From: an uncultured Bacteroides sp. | GTDB taxonomy: Bacteria; Bacteroidota; Bacteroidia; Bacteroidales; Bacteroidaceae | NCBI GenBank assembly: GCA_900557355.1 | Contig: USSR01000206.1 | Span: 1-9,983 of the forward strand | Direction of reading: 5' to 3' | Length of the DNA stretch: 9,983 nucleotides | Shown here: piece by piece, positions 1 to 5,914 of the stretch | Position numbering within the stretch: the stretch's first letter is position 1 | How the letters are laid out: each line of letters begins with the position of its first letter | Notes under the pieces: model-generated | What the model was told of the DNA's origin: nothing | What the model saw: only the letters and a program-made list of their open reading frames with translations | Database searches by the model: none | Translations under genes and position numbers: made by a program

Positions 1-214
1 CACGATGGAGTTTGTCGTCAAGATACTTACTACCATATTCTTTAAATCGGCAGCAGAAGCAGAAACGCTGATGTTACAGGTACACAAGAGTCAATCGGCA
101 GTGGTAGGCATCTATACATACGACATTGCACAATCGAAGGTACAGAAAGCCACCCGCATGGCACGCGAAGAAAATTTTCCACTACGGCTCACCGTTGCAC
201 CGGAAGAAGAATAA
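1..214 (+). CDS. clpS: ClpS, ClpA adaptor for N-degron substrates (5' end missing)
   Basis: ClpS binds proteins with a destabilising N-terminal residue (Leu, Phe, Tyr, Trp) and delivers them to the ClpA N-domain. The gene enters from the left edge; codons are read from position 2 and only about the last 70 residues are present, so the usual N-terminal tail and the NDD segment lie outside. What remains matches the ClpS core: T-MEFVV at the start, LMLQVH near residue 22-27 from the first Met, then GIYTYDIA and a C-terminal PLRLTV strand. Counted from that Met (E. coli Met40), the N-degron pocket residues Met62, Val65, His66 and Leu99 all fall on identical residues here, so substrate binding should be intact. 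The Met at position 5 is an internal residue, not the true start. Sixteen bases separate it from clpA. Confidence 0.93.
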   Translation, partial: TMEFVVKILTTIFFKSAAEAETLMLQVHKSQSAVVGIYTYDIAQSKVQKATRMAREENFPLRLTVAPEEE

Positions 215-230
215 GAATTAGGAGAAGATT

Positions 231-2459
231 ATGGATATACAAAATACAGTGCATGTGAACAGCGCATTCACCTTTGCACAAAAGAAGGCGATATCGTACC
301 GCCATGAATTTATCACACCTGAACATTTGCTGAGTGCATTTCTGGAACAGAGTCCCTTTACCAGTGCCTTAAATATGTGTTTCTGTGATACCCAAGAGCT
401 GGCTTTCTCTTTAGAGAATTATTTCACGGAAGAACTGGAAAGCGTTCCCGCAGACATGGATTATGAACTGGAAGTTTCAACCCAGCTCAACGAACTGATA
501 CAACATGCCTATCTGATGATAGACTATTCAAGTGCTGAAGCATTGAATGTCCCCCATTTAGTGCAAAGCATGCTTCAGCTCAAAGACTCCTGGGCATGCC
601 ATATTCTGAAAGAAACTCTTGAAGAAGAGCTACCCGAATTTATCAGCCAACTCATCTCCCGATATGAAGAAGTAGAGGAAGAAGATGACCTGCAAGCCTC
701 TCCACAGGAAAAAAGCGAGCCCTGGCGAAACTTTGTAACCTGTCTGAATGACTGTCTGCAAGACCATAATCCACTCATCGGACGGGAAGCAGAACTGGAA
801 CGAACCATCCAGGTGCTCTGTCGCAAAGAGAAAAATAATCCGCTGCATGTAGGCGAACCGGGCGTTGGCAAAACCTCCCTCGCTTACGGGCTCGCTGCCC
901 GCATCGAAGCACGTGAGGTCCCCGAACGACTCCTCGACTGCCGTATCTATGAACTGGATTTAGGTACTCTACTGGCAGGTACGCAATACCGGGGTGACTT
1001 TGAAAAACGCCTGAAAACCATTATGGAAGGTGTCCGCAATGAAGGACGTGCCATCATCTATATCGACGAGATACACAATCTGATAGGTGCCGGACGTACA
1101 GGAGACGGTTCCATGGATGCATCCAATATGCTGAAACCTTATCTGGAAAGCGGAGACATCCGTTTCATCGGCTCTACTACTTACGAAGAATACAACCGTT
1201 ACTTTGCCCGCAGCAAAGGGTTGGTGCGCCGTTTCCAACAAATAGACATACTTGAACCGAGCATTGAGGAAACCATCCATATTGTAGAAGGACTGAAAGA
1301 AAAATATGAAGAATTTCATGGAGTAACCTACCAGCCCGATGTAATCCCCTACGCCGTCAAAGCGAGTGTCCGCTATATCAGCGACCGTTTTCTGCCCGAC
1401 AAGGCTATCGACCTAGTGGATGAAGCAGGAGCTTACCGCGAAATTCACCCTATACCCTCCGGAGAGCAAATTGTGGACAAGACATTGATAACTGATGTAC
1501 TCGCCCGCATCTGTAAAGTAGATGCACTCGCCATGAAGGAAGAAGATACCACCTCACTGGAAACTTTGCATGCACGCATCAGTGCCCAGATTTACGGCCA
1601 GGAAGAAGCAGTGCGCCAGGTAGTGGAAGCCGTACAAATGTCAAAAGCCGGACTGCTGGATGAAAACAAACCGTTGGCAAGCCTGCTCTTCGTCGGTCCT
1701 ACCGGAGTAGGTAAAACCGAAGTAGCCAAAGTGCTGGCCTCCGAACTAGGCATCTCCCTGCAACGTTTCGATATGAGCGAATACACCGAGAAGCATACCG
1801 TAGCCAAATTAATCGGTTCACCCGCCGGATATGTAGGCTATGAAGACGGTGGTTTATTAACCGACGCCATCCGCAAAACTCCGAACTGCGTACTGCTGCT
1901 TGATGAAATTGAGAAAGCCCATCCCGATGTATTCAACATCCTGCTCCAAGTAATGGACTATGCTGTTCTTACGGATAATAAGGGACGAAAAGCTGACTGC
2001 CGTCACGTTGTACTTATCATGACTTCAAATGCCGGTGCACAATTTGCCCGTCAGGCATCCATCGGATTCAGCAGTCAGATTACAGCCGGGGAAGCCATGT
2101 TGAAACAAGTCAAGAAGACCTTCAAGCCGGAGTTTATCAACCGTCTGTCCGCTACTGTCGTTTTCCACGATATGAATCGGGATATGGCCTCACTTATCCT
2201 CAACAAGAAGCTTGGAGAACTGAGCAACAAGCTTGCCACACGTCAGATAGAGATGGAACTGAGTCCGGAAGCCCGCAACTGGTTATTGCAACGTGGATTC
2301 CTGCCCGAATATGGCGCCCGCGAAATGGACCGTGTGATAGCTTCGCATCTGAAGCCACTACTGATGCGCGAAATCTTATTCGGTTCCTTAAAGTCCGGTG
2401 GTAAAACTTGCATACGGGTAGACAAAGATCAGTTAATCCTGCAACTCTCAAAAAAGTGA
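231..2459 (+). CDS. clpA: ClpA, AAA+ unfoldase of the ClpAP protease
   Basis: This is an ATP-driven unfoldase that threads ClpS-delivered and other substrates into ClpP. The product is 742 residues (E. coli ClpA 758). Order: Clp N-domain about 1-145; D1 with Walker A GEPGVGKT 208-215, Walker B IIYIDE 275-280, pore-loop region around QYRG 252-255 and arginine fingers in LVRRFQ 331-336; D2 with Walker A GPTGVGKT 489-496, Walker B LLLDE, pore loop GYVG 533-536, arginine finger in FINR 635-638 and sensor-2 GAR 695-697. An IGF tripeptide at 611-613 sits where ClpA carries its ClpP-docking IGL loop. There is no long coiled-coil middle domain, which separates it from ClpB and ClpC, and the EPSIEET region closely follows ClpA. 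AGGAGA at 220-225 lies 5 bases before the ATG. One oddity is Gln where ClpA/B/C usually have Lys in the D1 KYRG loop. Confidence 0.97.
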   Translation: MDIQNTVHVNSAFTFAQKKAISYRHEFITPEHLLSAFLEQSPFTSALNMCFCDTQELAFSLENYFTEELESVPADMDYELEVSTQLNELIQHAYLMIDYSSAEALNVPHLVQSMLQLKDSWACHILKETLEEELPEFISQLISRYEEVEEEDDLQASPQEKSEPWRNFVTCLNDCLQDHNPLIGREAELERTIQVLCRKEKNNPLHVGEPGVGKTSLAYGLAARIEAREVPERLLDCRIYELDLGTLLAGTQYRGDFEKRLKTIMEGVRNEGRAIIYIDEIHNLIGAGRTGDGSMDASNMLKPYLESGDIRFIGSTTYEEYNRYFARSKGLVRRFQQIDILEPSIEETIHIVEGLKEKYEEFHGVTYQPDVIPYAVKASVRYISDRFLPDKAIDLVDEAGAYREIHPIPSGEQIVDKTLITDVLARICKVDALAMKEEDTTSLETLHARISAQIYGQEEAVRQVVEAVQMSKAGLLDENKPLASLLFVGPTGVGKTEVAKVLASELGISLQRFDMSEYTEKHTVAKLIGSPAGYVGYEDGGLLTDAIRKTPNCVLLLDEIEKAHPDVFNILLQVMDYAVLTDNKGRKADCRHVVLIMTSNAGAQFARQASIGFSSQITAGEAMLKQVKKTFKPEFINRLSATVVFHDMNRDMASLILNKKLGELSNKLATRQIEMELSPEARNWLLQRGFLPEYGAREMDRVIASHLKPLLMREILFGSLKSGGKTCIRVDKDQLILQLSKK

Positions 2460-2463
2460 TACT

Positions 2464-3102
2464 ATGGTCTTTGCACTAACTGACGAAATTACATTTCCCG
2501 ATCCGCACTACGGCGATCCGGACGGATTACTGGCAGTGGGCGGTGATCTGTCGACCGACCGCCTCATCCTGGCTTACTCCAACGGGATATTCCCCTGGTA
2601 CACTTTTCAGGAGGGAATGATACAATGGTGGTGCCCGCTGGAACGCTTCGTCATTTTCCCTGACGAAGTCCATATCTCCCACTCCATGCGTACGCTCATG
2701 AACAAGGGGAAATACGACGTCACCATCAATCAGGCTTTTGATGAAGTCATCCGTAAGTGCGGAGAACTGAGGATGGATATGGAAGGTGCCTGGCTCGGTC
2801 CGGAGATGATAGAGGCTTACACACTTCTGCATGAACAGGGCTTTGCCTCCAGCGTAGAAATATGGGAAGAGGAACAGTTAGTAGGCGGACTCTACGGAGT
2901 AACCTTGGGGCGCTGCTTTTTCGGTGAAAGTATGTTTTCACTGGTTCCCAGTGCATCCAAGTTAGCCCTTATCCACTTGGCACAATTCTTCGGAGAGCAT
3001 GGCGGTGTACTGATAGACTGTCAGTTCGAAACTCCCCATCTGAAATCAATGGGAGGAAGATATATCAGCTACGAAGAATATATGGAGCTTTTGCAATCAT
3101 AA
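2464..3102 (+). CDS. aat: Leucyl/phenylalanyl-tRNA--protein transferase
   Basis: Aat is cytosolic and moves Leu or Phe from aminoacyl-tRNA to proteins with N-terminal Lys or Arg, creating an N-degron read by ClpS. The product is 212 residues (E. coli 234). Recognisable family segments are GIFPW 41-45, the QWWCPLERFV strand, HISHSM 70-75, GGLYGV 141-146, GESMFS 154-159 and LIDCQ 183-187. Glu155, Asp185 and Gln187 align with the E. coli active-site residues Glu156, Asp186 and Gln188. The ATG lies 4 bases after the clpA stop and has no Shine-Dalgarno sequence, so translation is probably coupled to clpA. The placement directly behind clpS-clpA supports the function: tagging, recognition and unfolding are encoded together. 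The product is slightly shorter than in E. coli, mainly at the ends; no key residue is lost. Confidence 0.97.
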   Translation: MVFALTDEITFPDPHYGDPDGLLAVGGDLSTDRLILAYSNGIFPWYTFQEGMIQWWCPLERFVIFPDEVHISHSMRTLMNKGKYDVTINQAFDEVIRKCGELRMDMEGAWLGPEMIEAYTLLHEQGFASSVEIWEEEQLVGGLYGVTLGRCFFGESMFSLVPSASKLALIHLAQFFGEHGGVLIDCQFETPHLKSMGGRYISYEEYMELLQS

Positions 3103-3109
3103 CTACCTT

Positions 3110-3126
3110 CGCTGGTCACACCAGCG
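3110..3126. terminator. Short hairpin between convergent aat and yaaA
   Basis: CGCTGGT (3110-3116) and ACCAGCG (3120-3126) form a perfect 7-bp stem with a 3-base loop, in the 13-base gap and overlapping the yaaA stop codon. Its place between two converging genes suggests a shared transcription stop, but neither side carries a run of T, so it is not a classical intrinsic terminator. It could equally be a chance palindrome. Confidence 0.4.
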
Positions 3127-3880
3127 TAAATTGCAAATGCTCATCCGTACTGCGTCCCTCATCGTAAGCGAAGCCCTCCCACGTAAACGCCTTCAAGTCT
3201 TCGGGATTTTCAATGCGATTTTTAATAATATAGCGTAGCATTTCCCCGCGACACATCTTGGCATATATCACAATTGTCTTTAGCTGCCCGCCTTTCCATA
3301 CCTGAAATTCGGGAGTAATGACACGGACTTCTTCTTCTACTCGCTTCCAGTCGAACAAATCTCTCATCTCACCACTGGCAAGATTAACGAGTATGCCACC
3401 CTGCCGTTTGATATCCGCTATAAAATAATCCGTTAGCAAAGGTTTCCAGTAATCAAACATAGTCACCCCTCCCCTTTCGGGCAAGCGTACATCTCCTTCC
3501 AGACGATAAGGTTTTATCCCGTCCAGCGGACGAAGCAGTCCATACAGAAAGGAAGTGATGCGCATGTGTTCTTGAGCATAACGAAAATCATCTTCAGAAA
3601 AATCTTTCGGTACTATACGCTTGAACACCGCACCGGTATAGGCACAGATAGCGGGCATCGCAGAATTTGCCTCCGAAAAGAAATCCTGATAGCGCAGATA
3701 ATTCTCAGCGGCAATCTTGGAATTTATACGTAGCAGACGTTCCAGGTCAGCAGCTGAAAATTGCCCCATATCCAAGGCATTCTGTACTGCTTCCGCCTGA
3801 AAATGCGGAACGGTTATTTCAGGGACTCCTACAGATATACGTGCCGTCATCGTTTTGGCACAAGAGATGAATGTCAACAT
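3116..3880 (-). CDS. yaaA: YaaA family peroxide stress resistance protein (DUF328)
   Basis: In E. coli, YaaA belongs to the OxyR response and lowers intracellular free iron, limiting Fenton damage; the fold binds DNA in vitro. The exact biochemistry is not settled. The product is 254 residues (E. coli 258) and shows the family blocks in order: N-terminal MLTFISCAKT (SPAKT in E. coli), YTGAVF 81-86, FSEDDF 94-99, SFLYGLLRPLDGIKPYRLE 110-128, INLAS-type VNLASGE 165-171, YAKMCRGEM 206-214 and a C-terminal FAYDEGRS. The frame stays open upstream to 4171, but those 97 codons have no family similarity and would run through a promoter and into recJ, so the ATG at 3878-3880 is the start. A TAnnTTTG element 26 bases upstream agrees. 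Convergent with aat, divergent from recJ. Confidence 0.95.
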   Translation of the reverse strand: MLTFISCAKTMTARISVGVPEITVPHFQAEAVQNALDMGQFSAADLERLLRINSKIAAENYLRYQDFFSEANSAMPAICAYTGAVFKRIVPKDFSEDDFRYAQEHMRITSFLYGLLRPLDGIKPYRLEGDVRLPERGGVTMFDYWKPLLTDYFIADIKRQGGILVNLASGEMRDLFDWKRVEEEVRVITPEFQVWKGGQLKTIVIYAKMCRGEMLRYIIKNRIENPEDLKAFTWEGFAYDEGRSTDEHLQFTLV

Positions 3881-3905
3881 ATCACGTTCAAAGTTTTTTG
3901 GGAAA

Positions 3906-3913
3906 CAAAGATA
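3906..3913 (-). promoter_or_regulatory. Promoter -7 element for yaaA
   Basis: On the minus strand this reads TATCTTTG, a perfect match to the Bacteroides -7 consensus TAnnTTTG. Transcription would start near 3898, giving a leader of roughly 18 bases before the yaaA ATG. I see no good TTTG -33 element at the expected distance; GTTCTG (minus strand, 3928-3933) is the closest, so the promoter may need an activator. Confidence 0.6.
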
Positions 3914-3933
3914 ATGCAAATCGAATGCAGAAC

Positions 3934-3951
3934 TTTCATATTCGTATGAAA
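3934..3951. repeat. Inverted repeat with TTCG loop in the yaaA-recJ gap
   Basis: TTTCATA (3934-3940) and TATGAAA (3945-3951) are perfect inverted arms around TTCG. It lies just upstream of the yaaA -7 element and on the recJ side of the divergent region. As DNA it is operator-like; as RNA it would be a UUCG tetraloop hairpin closed by an A-U pair. Function is inferred from position only. Confidence 0.45.
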
Positions 3952-3955
3952 AAGT

Positions 3956-3965
3956 TTTGCGCAAA
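3956..3965. repeat. 10-bp palindrome TTTGCGCAAA in the yaaA-recJ gap
   Basis: TTTGCGCAAA is a perfect palindrome, 4 bases from the preceding inverted repeat. The octamer AAAGTTTT flanks it on both sides (3951-3958 and 3963-3970) and occurs a third time at 3890-3897 beside the yaaA start. The cluster could be a binding site for a regulator of yaaA, recJ or both. It does not match the E. coli OxyR pattern. Confidence 0.35.
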
Positions 3966-3995
3966 GTTTTTCCGCATAATCGTCCTCTATTTCCA

Positions 3996-4015
3996 TACTT
4001 TTTCGTACTTTTACG
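3996..4015 (+). repeat. Tandem 10-mer upstream of recJ
   Basis: TACTTTTTCG (3996-4005) is followed directly by TACTTTTACG (4006-4015), one mismatch apart. Both copies begin TAnnTTT, 7 of 8 positions of the Bacteroides -7 consensus, so one of them may serve as the recJ -7 element. No convincing -33 TTTG is placed upstream. It lies about 90 to 105 bases before the recJ ATG. Confidence 0.35.
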
Positions 4016-4102
4016 CCTTGTTGGAAAAATATAGGCTTTTCCCGAGAGAAACGAAACCTGTTCCAACCACGAGACTGAAAAAAGGAAAAAACAATATATA
4101 AA

Positions 4103-5818
4103 ATGACTCACAAATGGAATTATCAACCCATTACACCCGAACAGGTAGAGACAAGCCAAAAGTTGGCCCAAGAATTAGGGATTAGCCCGATTCTTAGCGG
4201 ATTATTGGTGCAGCGGGGAATAACGAAGGCACAGGATGCCAAGAAGTTTTTCCGCCCGCAATTGCCCGACTTGCACGACCCATTCCTGATGAAAGACATG
4301 GATGTGGCCGTGGAACGCCTTAATAAGGCAATGGGAAAGAAAGAGCGTATTCTGATTTATGGTGACTATGATGTAGACGGTACTACTGCAGTGGCATTGG
4401 TCTACAAGTTTATTCAACAGTTCTATTCGAACATTGACTATTACATCCCCGACCGCTACAACGAAGGTTACGGGGTATCTACCAAAGGGGTAGACTATGC
4501 CGCGGAAACCGGTGTAGGATTGATTATCGTACTGGATTGCGGCATCAAAGCTGTAGAGGAGATCACCTATGCCAAAGAAAAAGGCATTGACTTCATCATC
4601 TGCGACCATCATGTGCCCGACGATGTACTTCCACCTGCCGCCGCTATCCTGAACGCCAAGCGTTTAGATAATACGTATCCTTACGAGCACCTTTCCGGCT
4701 GCGGCGTAGGCTTCAAATTCATGCAGGCATTTGCCATCAGTAATGGCATCGAGTTCCATCACCTCATTCCACTGCTCGACCTGGTTGCCGTAAGTATCGC
4801 CTCGGACATTGTTCCCATCATGGGAGAAAACCGGATACTTGCTTTCCATGGATTGAAGCAATTGAACAGTAATCCCAGCGTAGGTTTGAAAGCAATTATC
4901 GACGTGTGCGGACTGACGGAAAAGGATATTACCGTCAGCGACATCGTGTTCAAGATAGGCCCGCGCATCAATGCCTCCGGACGTATCCAGAACGGAAAAG
5001 AAGCTGTCGATCTGCTGACAGAGAAAGATTTCTCCATGGCTTTGGAAAAAGCCAATCAAATCAATCAATACAATGAAACCCGGAAAGACCTTGATAAGAC
5101 CATGACCGAGGAAGCCAACCAGATTGTAGCTGACCTGGAAGGGCTTGTAGACCGCCGCTCCATCGTATTATACAACGAGGACTGGCACAAGGGGGTTATC
5201 GGTATCGTTGCCTCCCGCCTAACGGAGATTTATTATCGCCCCGCGGTAGTGCTGACCCGTACGGATGATATGGCAACAGGTTCCGCCCGTTCCGTATCTG
5301 GCTTTGACGTGTATAAGGCGATTGAATATTGCCGTGATCTGCTGGAAAATTTCGGTGGTCATACCTATGCAGCCGGTCTTTCGATGAAAGTGGAAAATGT
5401 TCCCGCCTTTACCGAACGCTTTGAGGAATTCGTTTCACAGAACATCCTACCGGAACAGACAAGTGCGGTCATAAATATTGATGCAGAGATAGATTTCAGG
5501 GATATTTCTCCAAAATTCTTTAATGACCTGAAGAAGTTCAATCCTTATGGTCCGGATAATCCGAAGCCGATATTCTGCACGCATAATGTTTATGATTACG
5601 GCACCAGTAAAGTAGTGGGACGCGATCAGGAACATATCAAGCTGGAACTGGTAGACAACAAATCGAATAATGTAATGAACGGCATTGCCTTCGGACAAAG
5701 TTCGCATGTACGTTTCATCAAAACCAAGCGTTCGTTTGATATCTGCTACACCATTGAAGAGAATACCCATAAACGGGGCGAGGTACAGTTGCAGATAGAG
5801 GATATTCAACCTAATTAA
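4103..5818 (+). CDS. recJ: RecJ, single-stranded-DNA-specific 5'-3' exonuclease
   Basis: RecJ degrades the 5' strand at gaps and resected ends, working with RecQ and RecFOR in recombination repair and also in mismatch and base-excision repair. The product is 571 residues (E. coli 577). The DHH core is complete: GDYDVDGTT 87-95 (Asp88, Asp90), VLDCG 143-147 (Asp145), ICDHH 166-170 (Asp168, His169, His170) and DLVAV...ASDIVP with Asp226. The DHHA1 half follows, with GPRINASGRI 286-295, WHKGVIGIVASRL 361-373, GSARS 393-397 and FGGHTYAAG 417-425, then an OB-like C-terminal domain about 450-571. All metal ligands expected of RecJ are present. The ATG at 4103 gives the normal N-terminus; AAAGGA at 4081-4086 is upstream but rather distant. 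recQ follows after 96 bases on the same strand, so the two are likely co-expressed. Confidence 0.97.
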   Translation: MTHKWNYQPITPEQVETSQKLAQELGISPILSGLLVQRGITKAQDAKKFFRPQLPDLHDPFLMKDMDVAVERLNKAMGKKERILIYGDYDVDGTTAVALVYKFIQQFYSNIDYYIPDRYNEGYGVSTKGVDYAAETGVGLIIVLDCGIKAVEEITYAKEKGIDFIICDHHVPDDVLPPAAAILNAKRLDNTYPYEHLSGCGVGFKFMQAFAISNGIEFHHLIPLLDLVAVSIASDIVPIMGENRILAFHGLKQLNSNPSVGLKAIIDVCGLTEKDITVSDIVFKIGPRINASGRIQNGKEAVDLLTEKDFSMALEKANQINQYNETRKDLDKTMTEEANQIVADLEGLVDRRSIVLYNEDWHKGVIGIVASRLTEIYYRPAVVLTRTDDMATGSARSVSGFDVYKAIEYCRDLLENFGGHTYAAGLSMKVENVPAFTERFEEFVSQNILPEQTSAVINIDAEIDFRDISPKFFNDLKKFNPYGPDNPKPIFCTHNVYDYGTSKVVGRDQEHIKLELVDNKSNNVMNGIAFGQSSHVRFIKTKRSFDICYTIEENTHKRGEVQLQIEDIQPN

Positions 5819-5820
5819 AT

Positions 5821-5901
5821 GAAGAATGAAGAGTGAAGAATGAAGAATTACCATGCGGATAATAGCATAGCTAATTCTTCATCCTTCATTCTTCGTTTTT
5901 C
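5821..5901. repeat. Imperfect 30-bp inverted repeat between recJ and recQ
   Basis: Arms 5821-5850 and 5872-5901 pair at about 26 of 30 positions around a 21-base loop; the innermost 11 bp (ATGAAGAATTA with TAATTCTTCAT) are perfect. The left arm is itself built from a repeated 12-mer, GAAGAATGAAGA, at 5821-5832 and 5835-5846. Low complexity and purine/pyrimidine strand asymmetry suggest a dispersed intergenic repeat rather than a gene part. In RNA it would form a long hairpin between the recJ stop and the recQ start. There is no T tract after it, so it is not a typical terminator. It also supplies a false upstream ATG (5840) for recQ. Confidence 0.75.
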
Positions 5902-5914
5902 ACTCTTCACTTCT

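Noticed and set aside
969..1319. 116-residue minus-strand frame inside clpA
   Set aside because: It is antisense to the conserved D1 domain of ClpA and has no recognisable family features; a shadow of a strongly coding gene.
3110..3126. Attachment site or mobile-element end at the aat-yaaA hairpin
   Set aside because: Only a 7-bp palindrome; no flanking direct repeats, integrase or transposase are present.
3881..4102. OxyR-type operator upstream of yaaA
   Set aside because: yaaA is OxyR-controlled in E. coli, but I could not find an ATAG-spaced-CTAT pattern; the palindromes present are of other sequence.
4202..5068. Two minus-strand frames of about 135 residues inside recJ
   Set aside because: They lie antisense to the conserved DHH and DHHA1 motifs of RecJ and have no start or domain support.
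5447..5854. Minus-strand 135-residue frame across the recJ end and the repeat
   Set aside because: Its first codons come from the low-complexity repeat and the rest mirrors the RecJ C-terminus.
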